64,000 nucleotides of DNA from JAWLGZ01 sp041690635 (GTDB lineage: Bacteria > Pseudomonadota > Gammaproteobacteria > Thiohalomonadales > Thiohalomonadaceae), in assembly GCA_041690635.1 (NCBI GenBank), contig JAWLGZ010000003.1, forward strand, positions 62,001 to 126,000, read 5' to 3'. A model generated the notes under the pieces. It saw nothing but the letters and a program-made list of their open reading frames with translations, ran no database searches and was not told the DNA's origin. The position numbers and the translations under genes were made by a program. Shown piece by piece: positions 1 to 7,404 of this stretch (its first letter is position 1; every line of letters starts with the position of its first letter).

Positions 1-321
1 CGGATTATCTTCACCGTGCGCGGCACCACCCTGCAGCGGGCCAAAGGCTCCGAATGGGATGTCTGCATCCGCGGTGCCCTGGAGGAGTTCTGGAAGCTGG
101 CCGCCCGTGCCGAGGACCCGGACACCCTCTTCTTCAACCGCCGCCTCGCCATCGAGGGGGAGACCGAGACCGGGCTCTATCTCAAGAACCTGCTCGACGC
201 CCTCGACTTTGACCGCGATGCCCATCTGGAGGCGGTGCTGGGGCCGCGCCTCGCCGCCCATGCCCGCCGCCTGCTCGACCGCACCGGAGTGGAGCGGCGA
301 CTGCGGCGACTGCTGGCGTGA
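1..321 (+). CDS. ubiT: UbiT (SCP2-domain accessory factor of O2-independent ubiquinone synthesis), C-terminal part
   Basis: The reading frame is already open at base 1, so the N-terminus lies outside the window; about 106 codons remain. The visible part carries the SCP2 sterol-carrier fold signature of the YhbT/UbiT family, notably the stretch RLAIEGETETGLYLKNLLD followed by a helical tail. In E. coli UbiT is thought to bind the hydrophobic ubiquinone precursors while UbiU and UbiV hydroxylate the ring without oxygen. ubiV and ubiU lie just downstream on the opposite strand, which strongly supports the assignment. The genes converge rather than forming one operon, so they must be expressed from separate promoters. 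Confidence 0.85.
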   Translation, partial: RIIFTVRGTTLQRAKGSEWDVCIRGALEEFWKLAARAEDPDTLFFNRRLAIEGETETGLYLKNLLDALDFDRDAHLEAVLGPRLAAHARRLLDRTGVERRLRRLLA

Positions 322-377
322 TTTTCTCCATCGGAGAGGCGAATCCCAATACCGTTATCCAGCGCCAGCCATGAAGG

Positions 378-470
378 GTAGGGCGCAATCTTATTGCGCC
401 GGACAGCGTCTGCGCCGGAGCGCGGCGATTCGAATCCACGCAGCATCGGCGCAATAGGATTGCGCCCTAC
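378..470. repeat. GGCGCAAT inverted repeat, copy 1
   Basis: Two arms of about 20 bases, each itself nearly palindromic (GGCGCAAT...ATTGCGCC), face each other across a spacer of about 50 bases. A second copy of the same family lies at 7327-7392. It occupies the gap between convergent ubiT and the lipoate-ligase fusion, where a bidirectional hairpin could act as a transcription end. No T tract is seen, so this is inference. Confidence 0.7.
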
Positions 471-502
471 GACCTGATTTTCTTCACCGGAGAGACGCCC
501 CC

Positions 503-598
503 CGTAGCCCGGCTCTCCGGGCAAACAGCGGCGAAGCCCCTTCAGCAGTCGGTTGCATCCGTGCCCCATTCATTCGCCCGCAGGGGCGGGCTCCTACA
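503..598. repeat. REP-like element A
   Basis: A degenerate left half (GTAGCCCGGCTCTCCGGGC) and an intact right half (TTCGCCCGCAGGGGCGGG followed by CTCCTACA) form a REP pair. Related copies occur at 3005, 4172, 33190 and 43740. Read on the minus strand, the TGTAGGAGCC end contains the TAG stop codon of the lipoate-ligase/DUF116 gene. Confidence 0.75.
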
Positions 599-2093
599 CC
601 GTTCGTATCGGCACCAAGCGCATCACCTTCTCCACCACCCCGGCGTTCAGGTAGGCGCGTGCCTCGAAGCGGCCGGCGTAGGCGAGATCCTCCTGCTGCA
701 ACTCGTAGCAGTTGGCACCGCTGATATCCATCAGCAGCGCCGGGATGCCGGCCTGCTCGAAGGCGTAGTGGCGTTTGACGTAGAAGCTCTGGCAGCACAT
801 GCCGACGTAGGCCGGCACCCCCTCCCGCTGCATCGACTCCAGCGTCTCCTGCAGGTGTTCGAAGCGGGTGATGGAGACCACCCGCATGCCGCGCTCCCGC
901 GCCAGGCGGTAGGCCTCCCCCACCTCGCACAGCCCGCACTCGGGGCAGCCGTCCCGGTGGCGCCAGCTGCACTCCGGGGGCTTGGCGCAGTAGGGCACCA
1001 GCATGACCGTCGCCTCGGCGGCGATGGCCTCTGCATCGCGGCCCCCGTGGATCATCAGCGTGTTGGCCTCATCCCGCTCCAGCCCGAGCGCCTGCTGCGC
1101 CTCACGGCGACGGATCGCCGCATCGATCACCGCCGTGATCGCCCCGGCATCGAGGCCGAGCCAGTCGGCGCCCGCGACCGCCTCGGCGAGCGCATCGCGC
1201 CATCCCGCCACTGGCGCGCCGGTCAGTGTCGCCTCGCAGCGGCGCAGCAGATCGGTTGGGGTCGCATGAAACGACCCGGAGAGCGCAGCCGCTTCGATGG
1301 TTTCCCCTGCTGCATCCAGGCGCACCCAGGCATGGAGAACACCGCCGGCAGTACGCAGAAAGGCGTAATGGGCGTTCTCGGGCAGTGGCAAATCGGCGGG
1401 TGCCGGTTCGGGTGTGGGTGGTTCAGGTGAGGGCGCTGACTTCGGCGCGAAGCCGAACTCAGCGGCGAGCGCCTCGGTGAAACCGGCGCTGATCGTGTCG
1501 GTGTCTTCCGCCAGCCCCAAATCGCACAGGGTGACGAACCGCTCGCGGGCGCTCTGCACCCCTTCCGCTGAGAGCTTCTCCATCGGCACCCGCAGCACGC
1601 GCAACAGCGTCTCCACCTCCACCGCCAGCAGCAGCGTGCCCTGGAAGAGAACGGCCTGCTCGGTGGTGGTGATGAACACGCTTGCCAGCTTGCGCCCCTC
1701 CACCTCGATGTCGTTGGGCGCCTTGATGCGGGCGGCCACACCCAGACCATCGAGCGCCGTCGCAACGGCACGCAGGTGGCGCGCGTTCAGCTCCGCGAGG
1801 GTGGTGGCGGCACCTGCCGCTTTCGGCAGCGACAGCGTCCAGCAGAGCTGTCCCGGATCGAGGTAGAGCGCCCCGCCGCCGGTGGGGCGGCGCACGACGC
1901 CGATCCCCCGGATGCGGCAGAAACCGGCACGTACCGCCTGCTCGATGCGCTCGAATGCGCCGACGCTCGCAGTGGGACGGTAGCGGCCGAAGTGCAGCTC
2001 CGCCTGCGCGGAGCTGGCCAGTTCCCGATCCAGTGCGACGTGGTGTGGACCGGGGAGCAGGCCCCGATCCCGCACCTTACAGGGAGACCGCAT
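594..2093 (-). CDS. Lipoate-protein ligase A-like domain fused to DUF116
   Basis: Roughly 499 residues. The N-terminal part (to about residue 230) is a biotin/lipoate ligase fold with the family motifs RRPTGGGALY and APNDIEVEGRKL, the latter carrying the adenylate-binding lysine. A proline-rich linker (around 230-250) leads to a lipoate-ligase accessory-like region, then a Cys-rich DUF116 domain (about 350 to the end) with the cysteine pattern YCAKPPEC, CPECGLC and GMCCQSF, likely a metal or Fe-S site. The start is uncertain: ATG at 2093 overlaps the ubiV stop by 17 bases, and GTG at 2075 is the alternative. It is the last gene of the ubiU-ubiV run. The ligase would transfer lipoate or octanoate to a carrier protein; the role of DUF116 is unknown. 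The stop codon lies in a REP-like element. Confidence 0.75.
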   Translation of the reverse strand: MRSPCKVRDRGLLPGPHHVALDRELASSAQAELHFGRYRPTASVGAFERIEQAVRAGFCRIRGIGVVRRPTGGGALYLDPGQLCWTLSLPKAAGAATTLAELNARHLRAVATALDGLGVAARIKAPNDIEVEGRKLASVFITTTEQAVLFQGTLLLAVEVETLLRVLRVPMEKLSAEGVQSARERFVTLCDLGLAEDTDTISAGFTEALAAEFGFAPKSAPSPEPPTPEPAPADLPLPENAHYAFLRTAGGVLHAWVRLDAAGETIEAAALSGSFHATPTDLLRRCEATLTGAPVAGWRDALAEAVAGADWLGLDAGAITAVIDAAIRRREAQQALGLERDEANTLMIHGGRDAEAIAAEATVMLVPYCAKPPECSWRHRDGCPECGLCEVGEAYRLARERGMRVVSITRFEHLQETLESMQREGVPAYVGMCCQSFYVKRHYAFEQAGIPALLMDISGANCYELQQEDLAYAGRFEARAYLNAGVVEKVMRLVPIRTV

Positions 2094-2970
2094 CCATCCC
2101 CGCCTTGCCGTGCCAGTAGCCGTTGCAGCTCTCGCCGCCAACCAGCTTCGCCACCCGGGCTGCCGCCTCGGCCGGCCCCAGTTCGCCGTCGATCGCAGCC
2201 CGGTAGGCGGCGACCACCTCACCCATGCGGCGCGACTGGGGCGACAGGCGCACCACCTCAACCCCGAGCCGCGTCATCTCCGGCAGCTCGGCGGCGAGAT
2301 TGCAGGTGGCCGCCGACTGGGTCTGGATGCCGTTGATCACCAGGAACTGTTCGTTCTCCTGGGAGCGCATCACCAGCCCGTCGGCGTAGTCGCCGCAGCG
2401 GAGCTGGCAATCGTCCTTGGGCAGTTTGTGGGCGCGGGCGGTGAAGCAGCGGGCGGAGAAGGCGAGCGGCAGGCGGCCGTGGGCAAAGACCTCGGTCTCC
2501 AGTCCCTCCGGGCGGCACCGGTGCAGGGCGGCAAGGGTCTCGGCCGAGAGCTCCACCGGCATCACCCAGCGGCGGGCGCCCGATTCGCGCAGCAGCGCCT
2601 GGGTTTCGCAGTTGTAGACGTTGAGATGGGGGCCGGCGACGAACGGCACGTCGGCAGCGGCGAGCATGCGCACCGCGCCCCAGTCGTTGGCCTCCACGGT
2701 AAAGCGGCCGTTCTCCACCAGCCGCCGCATGGCGAGCAGTTCCGACTCCGCCTCCACCAGCGCCAGAGTGGAGAGGACCACCGTCTTGCCGGCGGCGGAC
2801 AGCTCATCGGCGATGGCGCGCCAGTCATCGGCCTTCAGCGCCCGGCGCTTGGAGCAGACCACCTCGCCGAGGTAGACGATGTCGACCGGCCACTCCGCCG
2901 CCTCGCGGTAGAAGGCGAAGGTGTCGTCGCGGGACCAGAAGTAGAGGTTGGGACCGAGTGCGAGTTTCAT
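2077..2970 (-). CDS. ubiV: UbiV, U32-family Fe-S protein of O2-independent ubiquinone synthesis
   Basis: A 297-residue U32 peptidase-family protein. It contains the four cysteines expected for the UbiV [4Fe-4S] cluster: Cys39 in GEVVCSKR, then a Cys-x12-Cys-x3-Cys set in RCFTARAHKLPKDDCQLRC. With UbiU and UbiT it is required in E. coli for ring hydroxylation of ubiquinone precursors without oxygen, probably using prephenate as oxygen donor. It follows ubiU with a gap of about 120 bases holding a REP-like element and overlaps the lipoate-ligase fusion downstream. A second gene of unrelated function is not expected here, so the pairing with ubiU is reliable. Confidence 0.92.
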   Translation of the reverse strand: MKLALGPNLYFWSRDDTFAFYREAAEWPVDIVYLGEVVCSKRRALKADDWRAIADELSAAGKTVVLSTLALVEAESELLAMRRLVENGRFTVEANDWGAVRMLAAADVPFVAGPHLNVYNCETQALLRESGARRWVMPVELSAETLAALHRCRPEGLETEVFAHGRLPLAFSARCFTARAHKLPKDDCQLRCGDYADGLVMRSQENEQFLVINGIQTQSAATCNLAAELPEMTRLGVEVVRLSPQSRRMGEVVAAYRAAIDGELGPAEAAARVAKLVGGESCNGYWHGKAGMDAVSL

Positions 2971-3004
2971 TGAAGGTCAGTTCCAGATTTCAGATTGCCT
3001 GCGG

Positions 3005-3096
3005 TGTAGGAGCCCGGCCCTCCGGGGCGAAGTGGGCTTTACGGTGGGCAACTGAAGCGGCTTCGCCGCTGTTCGCCCGCAGGGGCGGGCTCCTAC
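3005..3096. repeat. REP-like element B between ubiU and ubiV
   Basis: An inverted pair: TGTAGGAGCCCGGCCCTCCG at the left and TTCGCCCGCAGGGGCGGGCT plus CCTAC at the right, separated by about 35 bases. The right end overlaps the ubiU stop codon, which is the TAG of TAGGAGCC read on the minus strand. It can fold into a strong hairpin in the ubiU-ubiV transcript. Confidence 0.8.
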
Positions 3097-4097
3097 TGCC
3101 ATTGCCGTTCCAGGGCGCCGAGGGTGTGGGTGGTGCCTTCGGCCATGCGATCGAGTTGGGCGACCCATTCCGGACGGGGGAGGTAATGCGCCGGGTCGGC
3201 CTGGGCGGCATCGAGCGCCTCGCGCATCACCCGGGTCACCTGGGCCACGTAGGCGGGGCTGCGCTGGCGCCCCTCGATCTTGATGGCCGAGACCCCCATC
3301 CGCACCAGCTCCGGCAGGATGTCCAGCACGCTCAAGCTGGTCGGCTCCTCGATGGCGTAGCCCAGGTCGTCGCCAACGAAATAGCGCCCCTTGCACAGCA
3401 CCGGGTAGCCGGCGCTCTCGCTCGGGCCGTAGCGGTCGATCAGCACGCCGCCGAGGCGCACCTCCCGTCCTTGCGGCGTCTCCGACCACGCAACCGATTT
3501 GGCCGGCGAGCAGGCGCCGCAGGTGTTGGGCGACTCGCCGGTGACGTAGGAGGAGAGATAGCAGCGCCCCTCCACCATCACGCACAGCGAGCCGAAGGCG
3601 AACACCTCGATCTCCGCTTTGGTGTTCTCCAGTACCCGCCGCACCTGGGTGAGCGACAGCACCCGCGGCAGCACCACCCGCTGGATGCCGAACCGCTCCC
3701 GGTAGAACTCGATCGCCTCATGGCTGGTGGCGGAGCCCTGCACGGAGAGGTGCAGACGCAGATTGGGGTGGGTGTTGCGGGCGTAGCGCATGAGACCGGC
3801 ATCGGCCAGGATCAGCGCGTCCACGCCAAGCGCCGCTGCCCGGTTCACCGCCGCGGTCCAGGTGGACCAGCTCTGCGGCTGGGGGTAGGTGTTGAGGGCG
3901 AGCAGCACCTTGGCCCCTTTGGCGTGCGCGTACTCGATGCCGCGCCGGGCGGTGACCTCGTCGAAGTTGAGGCCGGGGAAATTGCGGGCGTTGGTGGCGT
4001 CGCGGAACCCCATGTAGACCGCATCGGCCCCCGCATCCACCGCGGCGCGCAGGGCGGGAAAGCTCCCCGCCGGACAGACCAGCTCCACCTTGTTCAT
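3093..4097 (-). CDS. ubiU: UbiU, U32-family Fe-S protein of O2-independent ubiquinone synthesis
   Basis: A 334-residue U32 family protein beginning MNKVELVCPAGSFPALRAA, as in YhbU/UbiU. Candidate cluster ligands are Cys172 and Cys179 (spacing of seven, as in E. coli UbiU), a cysteine of the TCGAC motif near 193-196 and a later one in YPVLCKGRY. UbiU and UbiV form a heterodimer, each with a [4Fe-4S] cluster, and substitute for the O2-dependent hydroxylases UbiI/H/F under anoxia. Presence of the set implies ubiquinone-based anaerobic respiration such as denitrification (inference). The stop codon falls inside a REP-like repeat. Confidence 0.92.
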   Translation of the reverse strand: MNKVELVCPAGSFPALRAAVDAGADAVYMGFRDATNARNFPGLNFDEVTARRGIEYAHAKGAKVLLALNTYPQPQSWSTWTAAVNRAAALGVDALILADAGLMRYARNTHPNLRLHLSVQGSATSHEAIEFYRERFGIQRVVLPRVLSLTQVRRVLENTKAEIEVFAFGSLCVMVEGRCYLSSYVTGESPNTCGACSPAKSVAWSETPQGREVRLGGVLIDRYGPSESAGYPVLCKGRYFVGDDLGYAIEEPTSLSVLDILPELVRMGVSAIKIEGRQRSPAYVAQVTRVMREALDAAQADPAHYLPRPEWVAQLDRMAEGTTHTLGALERQWQ

Positions 4098-4132
4098 CGT
4101 TCAGCCCCTTACTCGAAAAACCTCAAAGCATT

Positions 4133-4308
4133 TCACCGCAGAGGCACAGAGGACACAGAGAAAGACGCTTTTGTAGGAGCCCGCCCCCGCGGGCGAATCG
4201 GCGCCGGCACATTCGCCCGGAGGGCCGGGCTCCTACAGCATTAAACAGGCTCCGAGGTTTTCATCGAAATGTCTCTCTCTGCGACCTCTGCGTCCTCTGC
4301 GGTGAAAA
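4133..4308. repeat. CGCAGAGG inverted repeat interrupted by a REP-like element
   Basis: The left arm (TCACCGCAGAGGCACAGAGG) and right arm (CCTCTGCGTCCTCTGCGGTG) are inverted and belong to the family also seen at 22473, 42069 and 53506. Here the interior holds a complete REP-like pair (4172-4237). The right arm encodes the last residues of the YhcC-like protein on the minus strand (SPQRTQRSQRE). Confidence 0.8.
4172..4237. repeat. REP-like element C nested in a CGCAGAGG repeat
   Basis: A compact inverted pair starting TGTAGGAGCCCGCCCCCGCG and ending with its counterpart CGGAGGGCCGGGCTCCTACA. It lies inside the CGCAGAGG element at 4133-4308, so it inserted after that element or the two co-evolved. 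Confidence 0.8.
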
Positions 4309-5229
4309 CATATTCGGAAAAGCATGCCCCTGGCGGATACCGTGGCGGGCGAGGTGCTCCTCGATGGCGTTGAGGACCCGCCACTTCCAGTTGCACCAGC
4401 CGGGCGCGAGCAGGATCGCCTCGGAGGCGGTGCCAGTGAGGCGGTGGTAGATCACCTCCGGCGGCGTCCGGCGCACCAGTTCCCCTACGGTCTCCACGTA
4501 CTGTTGCAGGCTCCACGGCTGGTATTCGCCGCGCCGCCAGGCATTGGCCAGCTGCGTCCCCTTCACCACATGCAGCGGGTGGAGCTTGAGCCCTTCGGCC
4601 CCCTCGTCCAGTACCCGCTCCAGGGAGACCTGCGCATGGAGCGGGCTCTCCCCCGGGAGGCCGACGATGAGGTGGGCACAGACCGGCAGGTCGCGCCGGT
4701 GGGCGGCTCGGACCGCCTGCCGGTATTCGGCGAAGCCGTGGCCCCGGTTGACCCGCGCCAGCGTCTCGTCAAAACCGGACTGCAGCCCCAGCTCCAGCCA
4801 GATCTCATGGCCCCGGTCGCGGTACTCTGCCAGCAGGTCCAGCACCGCCTCCGGGACGCAGTCGGGGCGGGTGCCGATGGAGAGGCCGATGACATCCGGT
4901 TCGGCCAGCGCGGCGTCGTAGCGGGCACGTAGCCGTTCCACATCGTCGTAGGTGTTGGTATAGGCCTGAAAGTAGGCGATGTACCTGCGTGCCCCGGTCC
5001 GCTTGCGGATCACCCGCCGCCCCGCCGCGATCTGCCCGGCGATGGGGTCGGGACTGCGGGCGGTGGGGCTGAAGGAGCTGTTGTTGCAGAAGGTGCAGCC
5101 GCCGATCCCCTTGCTGCCGTCCCGATTGGGGCAGGTGAATCCGGCGTTGATCGCCACCTTGTGCACCCGCTCCCCGTAGCGGGCCAGCATCGCCTGCCCG
5201 AAGGTGTGGACGTAATCGGAGAGCGCCAC
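4261..5229 (-). CDS. yhcC: YhcC-like radical SAM protein (TIGR01212 type)
   Basis: A 322-residue radical SAM protein with the cluster motif spread as C-x7-C-x2-C (CPNRDGSKGIGGCTFC), characteristic of the YhcC/TIGR01212 family, and later family motifs such as YFQAYTNTY and IGTRPDC. The family reaction is unsettled. The start is GTG at 5229, three bases after the upstream gene stops, so the two radical SAM genes are translationally close. The C-terminal tail after about residue 303 is encoded by a CGCAGAGG repeat and is probably not functional. In E. coli yhcC is unlinked to ubiU/ubiV; here it precedes them. Confidence 0.8.
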   Translation of the reverse strand: MALSDYVHTFGQAMLARYGERVHKVAINAGFTCPNRDGSKGIGGCTFCNNSSFSPTARSPDPIAGQIAAGRRVIRKRTGARRYIAYFQAYTNTYDDVERLRARYDAALAEPDVIGLSIGTRPDCVPEAVLDLLAEYRDRGHEIWLELGLQSGFDETLARVNRGHGFAEYRQAVRAAHRRDLPVCAHLIVGLPGESPLHAQVSLERVLDEGAEGLKLHPLHVVKGTQLANAWRRGEYQPWSLQQYVETVGELVRRTPPEVIYHRLTGTASEAILLAPGWCNWKWRVLNAIEEHLARHGIRQGHAFPNMFSPQRTQRSQRETFR

Positions 5230-5232
5230 CGG

Positions 5233-5865
5233 TCAGCCGACCACGTCCAGCACCCGGCGGCGGAACCCCACCCCGAGATCGCGGGCAATCTTCTCGCAGG
5301 CGGCGATATCCACCCCCTCCAGGCCGTCGATGGCGGTGAGGGTGACTTCCATCCCCGCATCCCGGGCCCGGGCGGCGAAATCGAGTACCGCCTCGAACGC
5401 CCCCGCCCGCTTCGGGCGGGTGTGTCGCACGTAGGTGAATTCATCCTGTGCGTTCAGGGAGATGGAGAGTGCGTCCACCACCTCCGCCAGCTCCGGCGCC
5501 ACGTTGCGGCCATGGATCAGATTGGCGAGTCCGTCGGTGTTGACGCGGATGCGCTTCGCGCCACGCGCCCGTAACTCCCGAGCCACCTCGATCAGCCCGT
5601 CCAGCCGCCGGGTCGGCTCGCCCAGGCCGCAAAAGACCATCTCCTTGTAGCGCGCCGGGTCACCCACCGCCGCCAGCACCTCGGCGATCTCCGGATCGCC
5701 CGGCAGCCGCAGGTCGTACCCCTGCACCTCCCAGGTGCCGTTGTACTTGGGGCAGAAGGCGCAGCGCAGTGTGCAGCGGAAGGTGATGTTCAAGTAGCAG
5801 TTGCCGTGCAGTTCGTAGGCGAGGGTCAGCTCCTCGGGCAGCGGCGTTTTGGACGATTTCGGCAT
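5233..5865 (-). CDS. TatD-associated type radical SAM protein
   Basis: A 210-residue short radical SAM protein. The N-terminus has NITFRCTLRCAFCPK, giving the canonical Cys-x3-Cys-x2-Cys cluster motif, followed by GLGEPTRRLD (the GGE-like SAM-binding segment) and RVNTDGLAN. Length and motifs fit the TIGR04038 family, often linked to tatD nuclease genes in other genomes; no tatD is adjacent here. It is the first gene of the minus-strand run leading to yhcC, ubiU, ubiV and the lipoate-ligase fusion. Substrate unknown. Confidence 0.7.
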   Translation of the reverse strand: MPKSSKTPLPEELTLAYELHGNCYLNITFRCTLRCAFCPKYNGTWEVQGYDLRLPGDPEIAEVLAAVGDPARYKEMVFCGLGEPTRRLDGLIEVARELRARGAKRIRVNTDGLANLIHGRNVAPELAEVVDALSISLNAQDEFTYVRHTRPKRAGAFEAVLDFAARARDAGMEVTLTAIDGLEGVDIAACEKIARDLGVGFRRRVLDVVG

Positions 5866-6070
5866 TCAGTGACCTCGGCGGCAAGCCGGCAGTTTACGTC
5901 AGAAGGCACAACGCACATTGACGGAGATCAGGCTCCACGCCACCGCGGCGGCGTGAACAACCTTGGAGGCGGTATGGAAACCGCCGGCCTCTATCCCGGA
6001 AGGCAGGGTCCCGGCAGTTGACACCCATCCTGTATCATGTAGCCTGCCTACCTTCCTCATCGGGTGCATA

Positions 6071-7237
6071 ATGATCGATTCCCTTCTTCCCAGGTTCAAG
6101 CTCCGCGACCGCATGCTGCTGCCGATCGTGCAGGGCGGCATGGGCGTTGGCGTCTCCGCGCACCGCCTTGCCGGCGCGGTGGCGAAGGAGGGTGCGGTCG
6201 GCACCATCGCCAGCATCGACCTGCGGGTGCACCACCCCGATCTGATGGAGCGTACACACCGCACGCGTGACCGCAAGGTGATCGACGACGCCAACCTGGA
6301 GGCGCTCGATCGCGAGATTCGCGCCGCACGCGAGATCGCCGGCAAGGACGGTACCATCGCCGTCAACGTCATGAAGGCGGTGGACCGTCATGCGGACCTG
6401 GTACGCCAGGCGTGCGAGAGCGGGGCCGACGCCATCGTCATGGGGGCCGGGCTGCCGTTCGACCTCCCCGACCTGATCAAGGGCTTTCAGGACAGGGTCG
6501 CCCTGATCCCGATCCTCTCCGAGGAGCGCGGCGTACGCGCCGTGCTCAAGCGCTGGCTGCGCAAGGGGGTGGTTCCGGACGCCATCGTCCTGGAACACCC
6601 CCGCTACGCCGGTGGCCACTTGGGTGCCCCCAAGCCAGAGGATATCGACAATCCCCGCTTCGACTTCAAGCGCGTGCTGGCGGAAATCCCCAAGGTATTC
6701 GACCAGCTCAAGCTCGATCACATTCCCCTGATCCCTGCCGGCGGCATCAACTCCTTCAGGAAGATCAAGGAGCTGATCGACATGGGGGCCAGTGCGGTGC
6801 AGATCGGCACCCCGTTCGCGGTCACCCGTGAGGGGGACGCCCATCCCACCTTCAAGGATGTGCTGCTGAATGCGAAGCCGGAGGATATCGTCACCTTCAT
6901 GAGCACCGCCGGGCTGCCGGCGCGCGCCGTGCTGACCCCGTGGCTGAAGAAGTATCTGGCCCGCGAGGAGCGGGTACGCGCCCGCGCCACCCCGGAGAAG
7001 GGCACCTGCGCGGTCTGGTTCGAATGCCTCACCTACTGCGGCCTCAAGGACGGCGACTCGGCGGCAGGCCAGTTCTGCATCGACACCCAGCTGGAGGCGG
7101 CGGTGCAGGGGAACCTGGAGAAGGGGCTGTTCTTCCGCGGCTCCGAACCGCTGCCGTTCGGTGACCAGCTCCGCTCGGTGCACGACCTGCTCAACCTCCT
7201 GCTCACCGACAGGGACCCGGCCGCCACGCCCGCTTGA
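6071..7237 (+). CDS. Nitronate monooxygenase / NAD(P)H-dependent flavin oxidoreductase family protein
   Basis: 388 residues from the ATG at 6071; an in-frame upstream start at 5963 is less likely because the first 36 residues do not resemble the family. It is a TIM-barrel FMN enzyme of the 2-nitropropane dioxygenase class: QGGMGVGVSAHRLAG near the N-terminus, RYAGGHLGAPK (phosphate loop and catalytic His region), IPAGGI and IGTPF for FMN binding, and a C-terminal LTYCGLKDG...QFCI segment. Members oxidise alkyl nitronates or act as flavin reductases; the true substrate cannot be told. It stands alone, divergent from the radical SAM genes. Confidence 0.8.
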   Translation: MIDSLLPRFKLRDRMLLPIVQGGMGVGVSAHRLAGAVAKEGAVGTIASIDLRVHHPDLMERTHRTRDRKVIDDANLEALDREIRAAREIAGKDGTIAVNVMKAVDRHADLVRQACESGADAIVMGAGLPFDLPDLIKGFQDRVALIPILSEERGVRAVLKRWLRKGVVPDAIVLEHPRYAGGHLGAPKPEDIDNPRFDFKRVLAEIPKVFDQLKLDHIPLIPAGGINSFRKIKELIDMGASAVQIGTPFAVTREGDAHPTFKDVLLNAKPEDIVTFMSTAGLPARAVLTPWLKKYLAREERVRARATPEKGTCAVWFECLTYCGLKDGDSAAGQFCIDTQLEAAVQGNLEKGLFFRGSEPLPFGDQLRSVHDLLNLLLTDRDPAATPA

Positions 7238-7326
7238 TGGCTGCCGTGGCGACGGTGGCACGCCCTCCTTTGTAGAATTGCCTTCAGCGTCGGCACGGCA
7301 GGACAGGGCTACAGACCGGTGCACCT

Positions 7327-7392
7327 TCGGCGCAATAGGATTGCGCCCTTCGACGTGAAAACCGACCGGTAGGGCACAGTCCTATTGCGCCG
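7327..7392. repeat. GGCGCAAT inverted repeat, copy 2
   Basis: CGGCGCAATAGGATTGCGCC and the inverted CCTATTGCGCCG arm flank a short spacer. Same family as 378-470, again placed between convergent genes, here the nitronate monooxygenase-like gene and the universal stress protein gene. Confidence 0.7.
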
Positions 7393-7404
7393 TGCTGCGC
7401 CAAA

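Noticed and set aside
4261..5865. The two radical SAM genes as LipS1/LipS2 lipoate synthases
   Set aside because: The proximity to a lipoate ligase is suggestive, but the motifs match the YhcC/TIGR01212 and TatD-linked families, and I could not support the lipoyl synthase identity.
6018..6046. TTGACA as a sigma-70 promoter for the nitronate monooxygenase-like gene
   Set aside because: The TATCAT that might serve as -10 is only nine bases away; no element is found at proper spacing.
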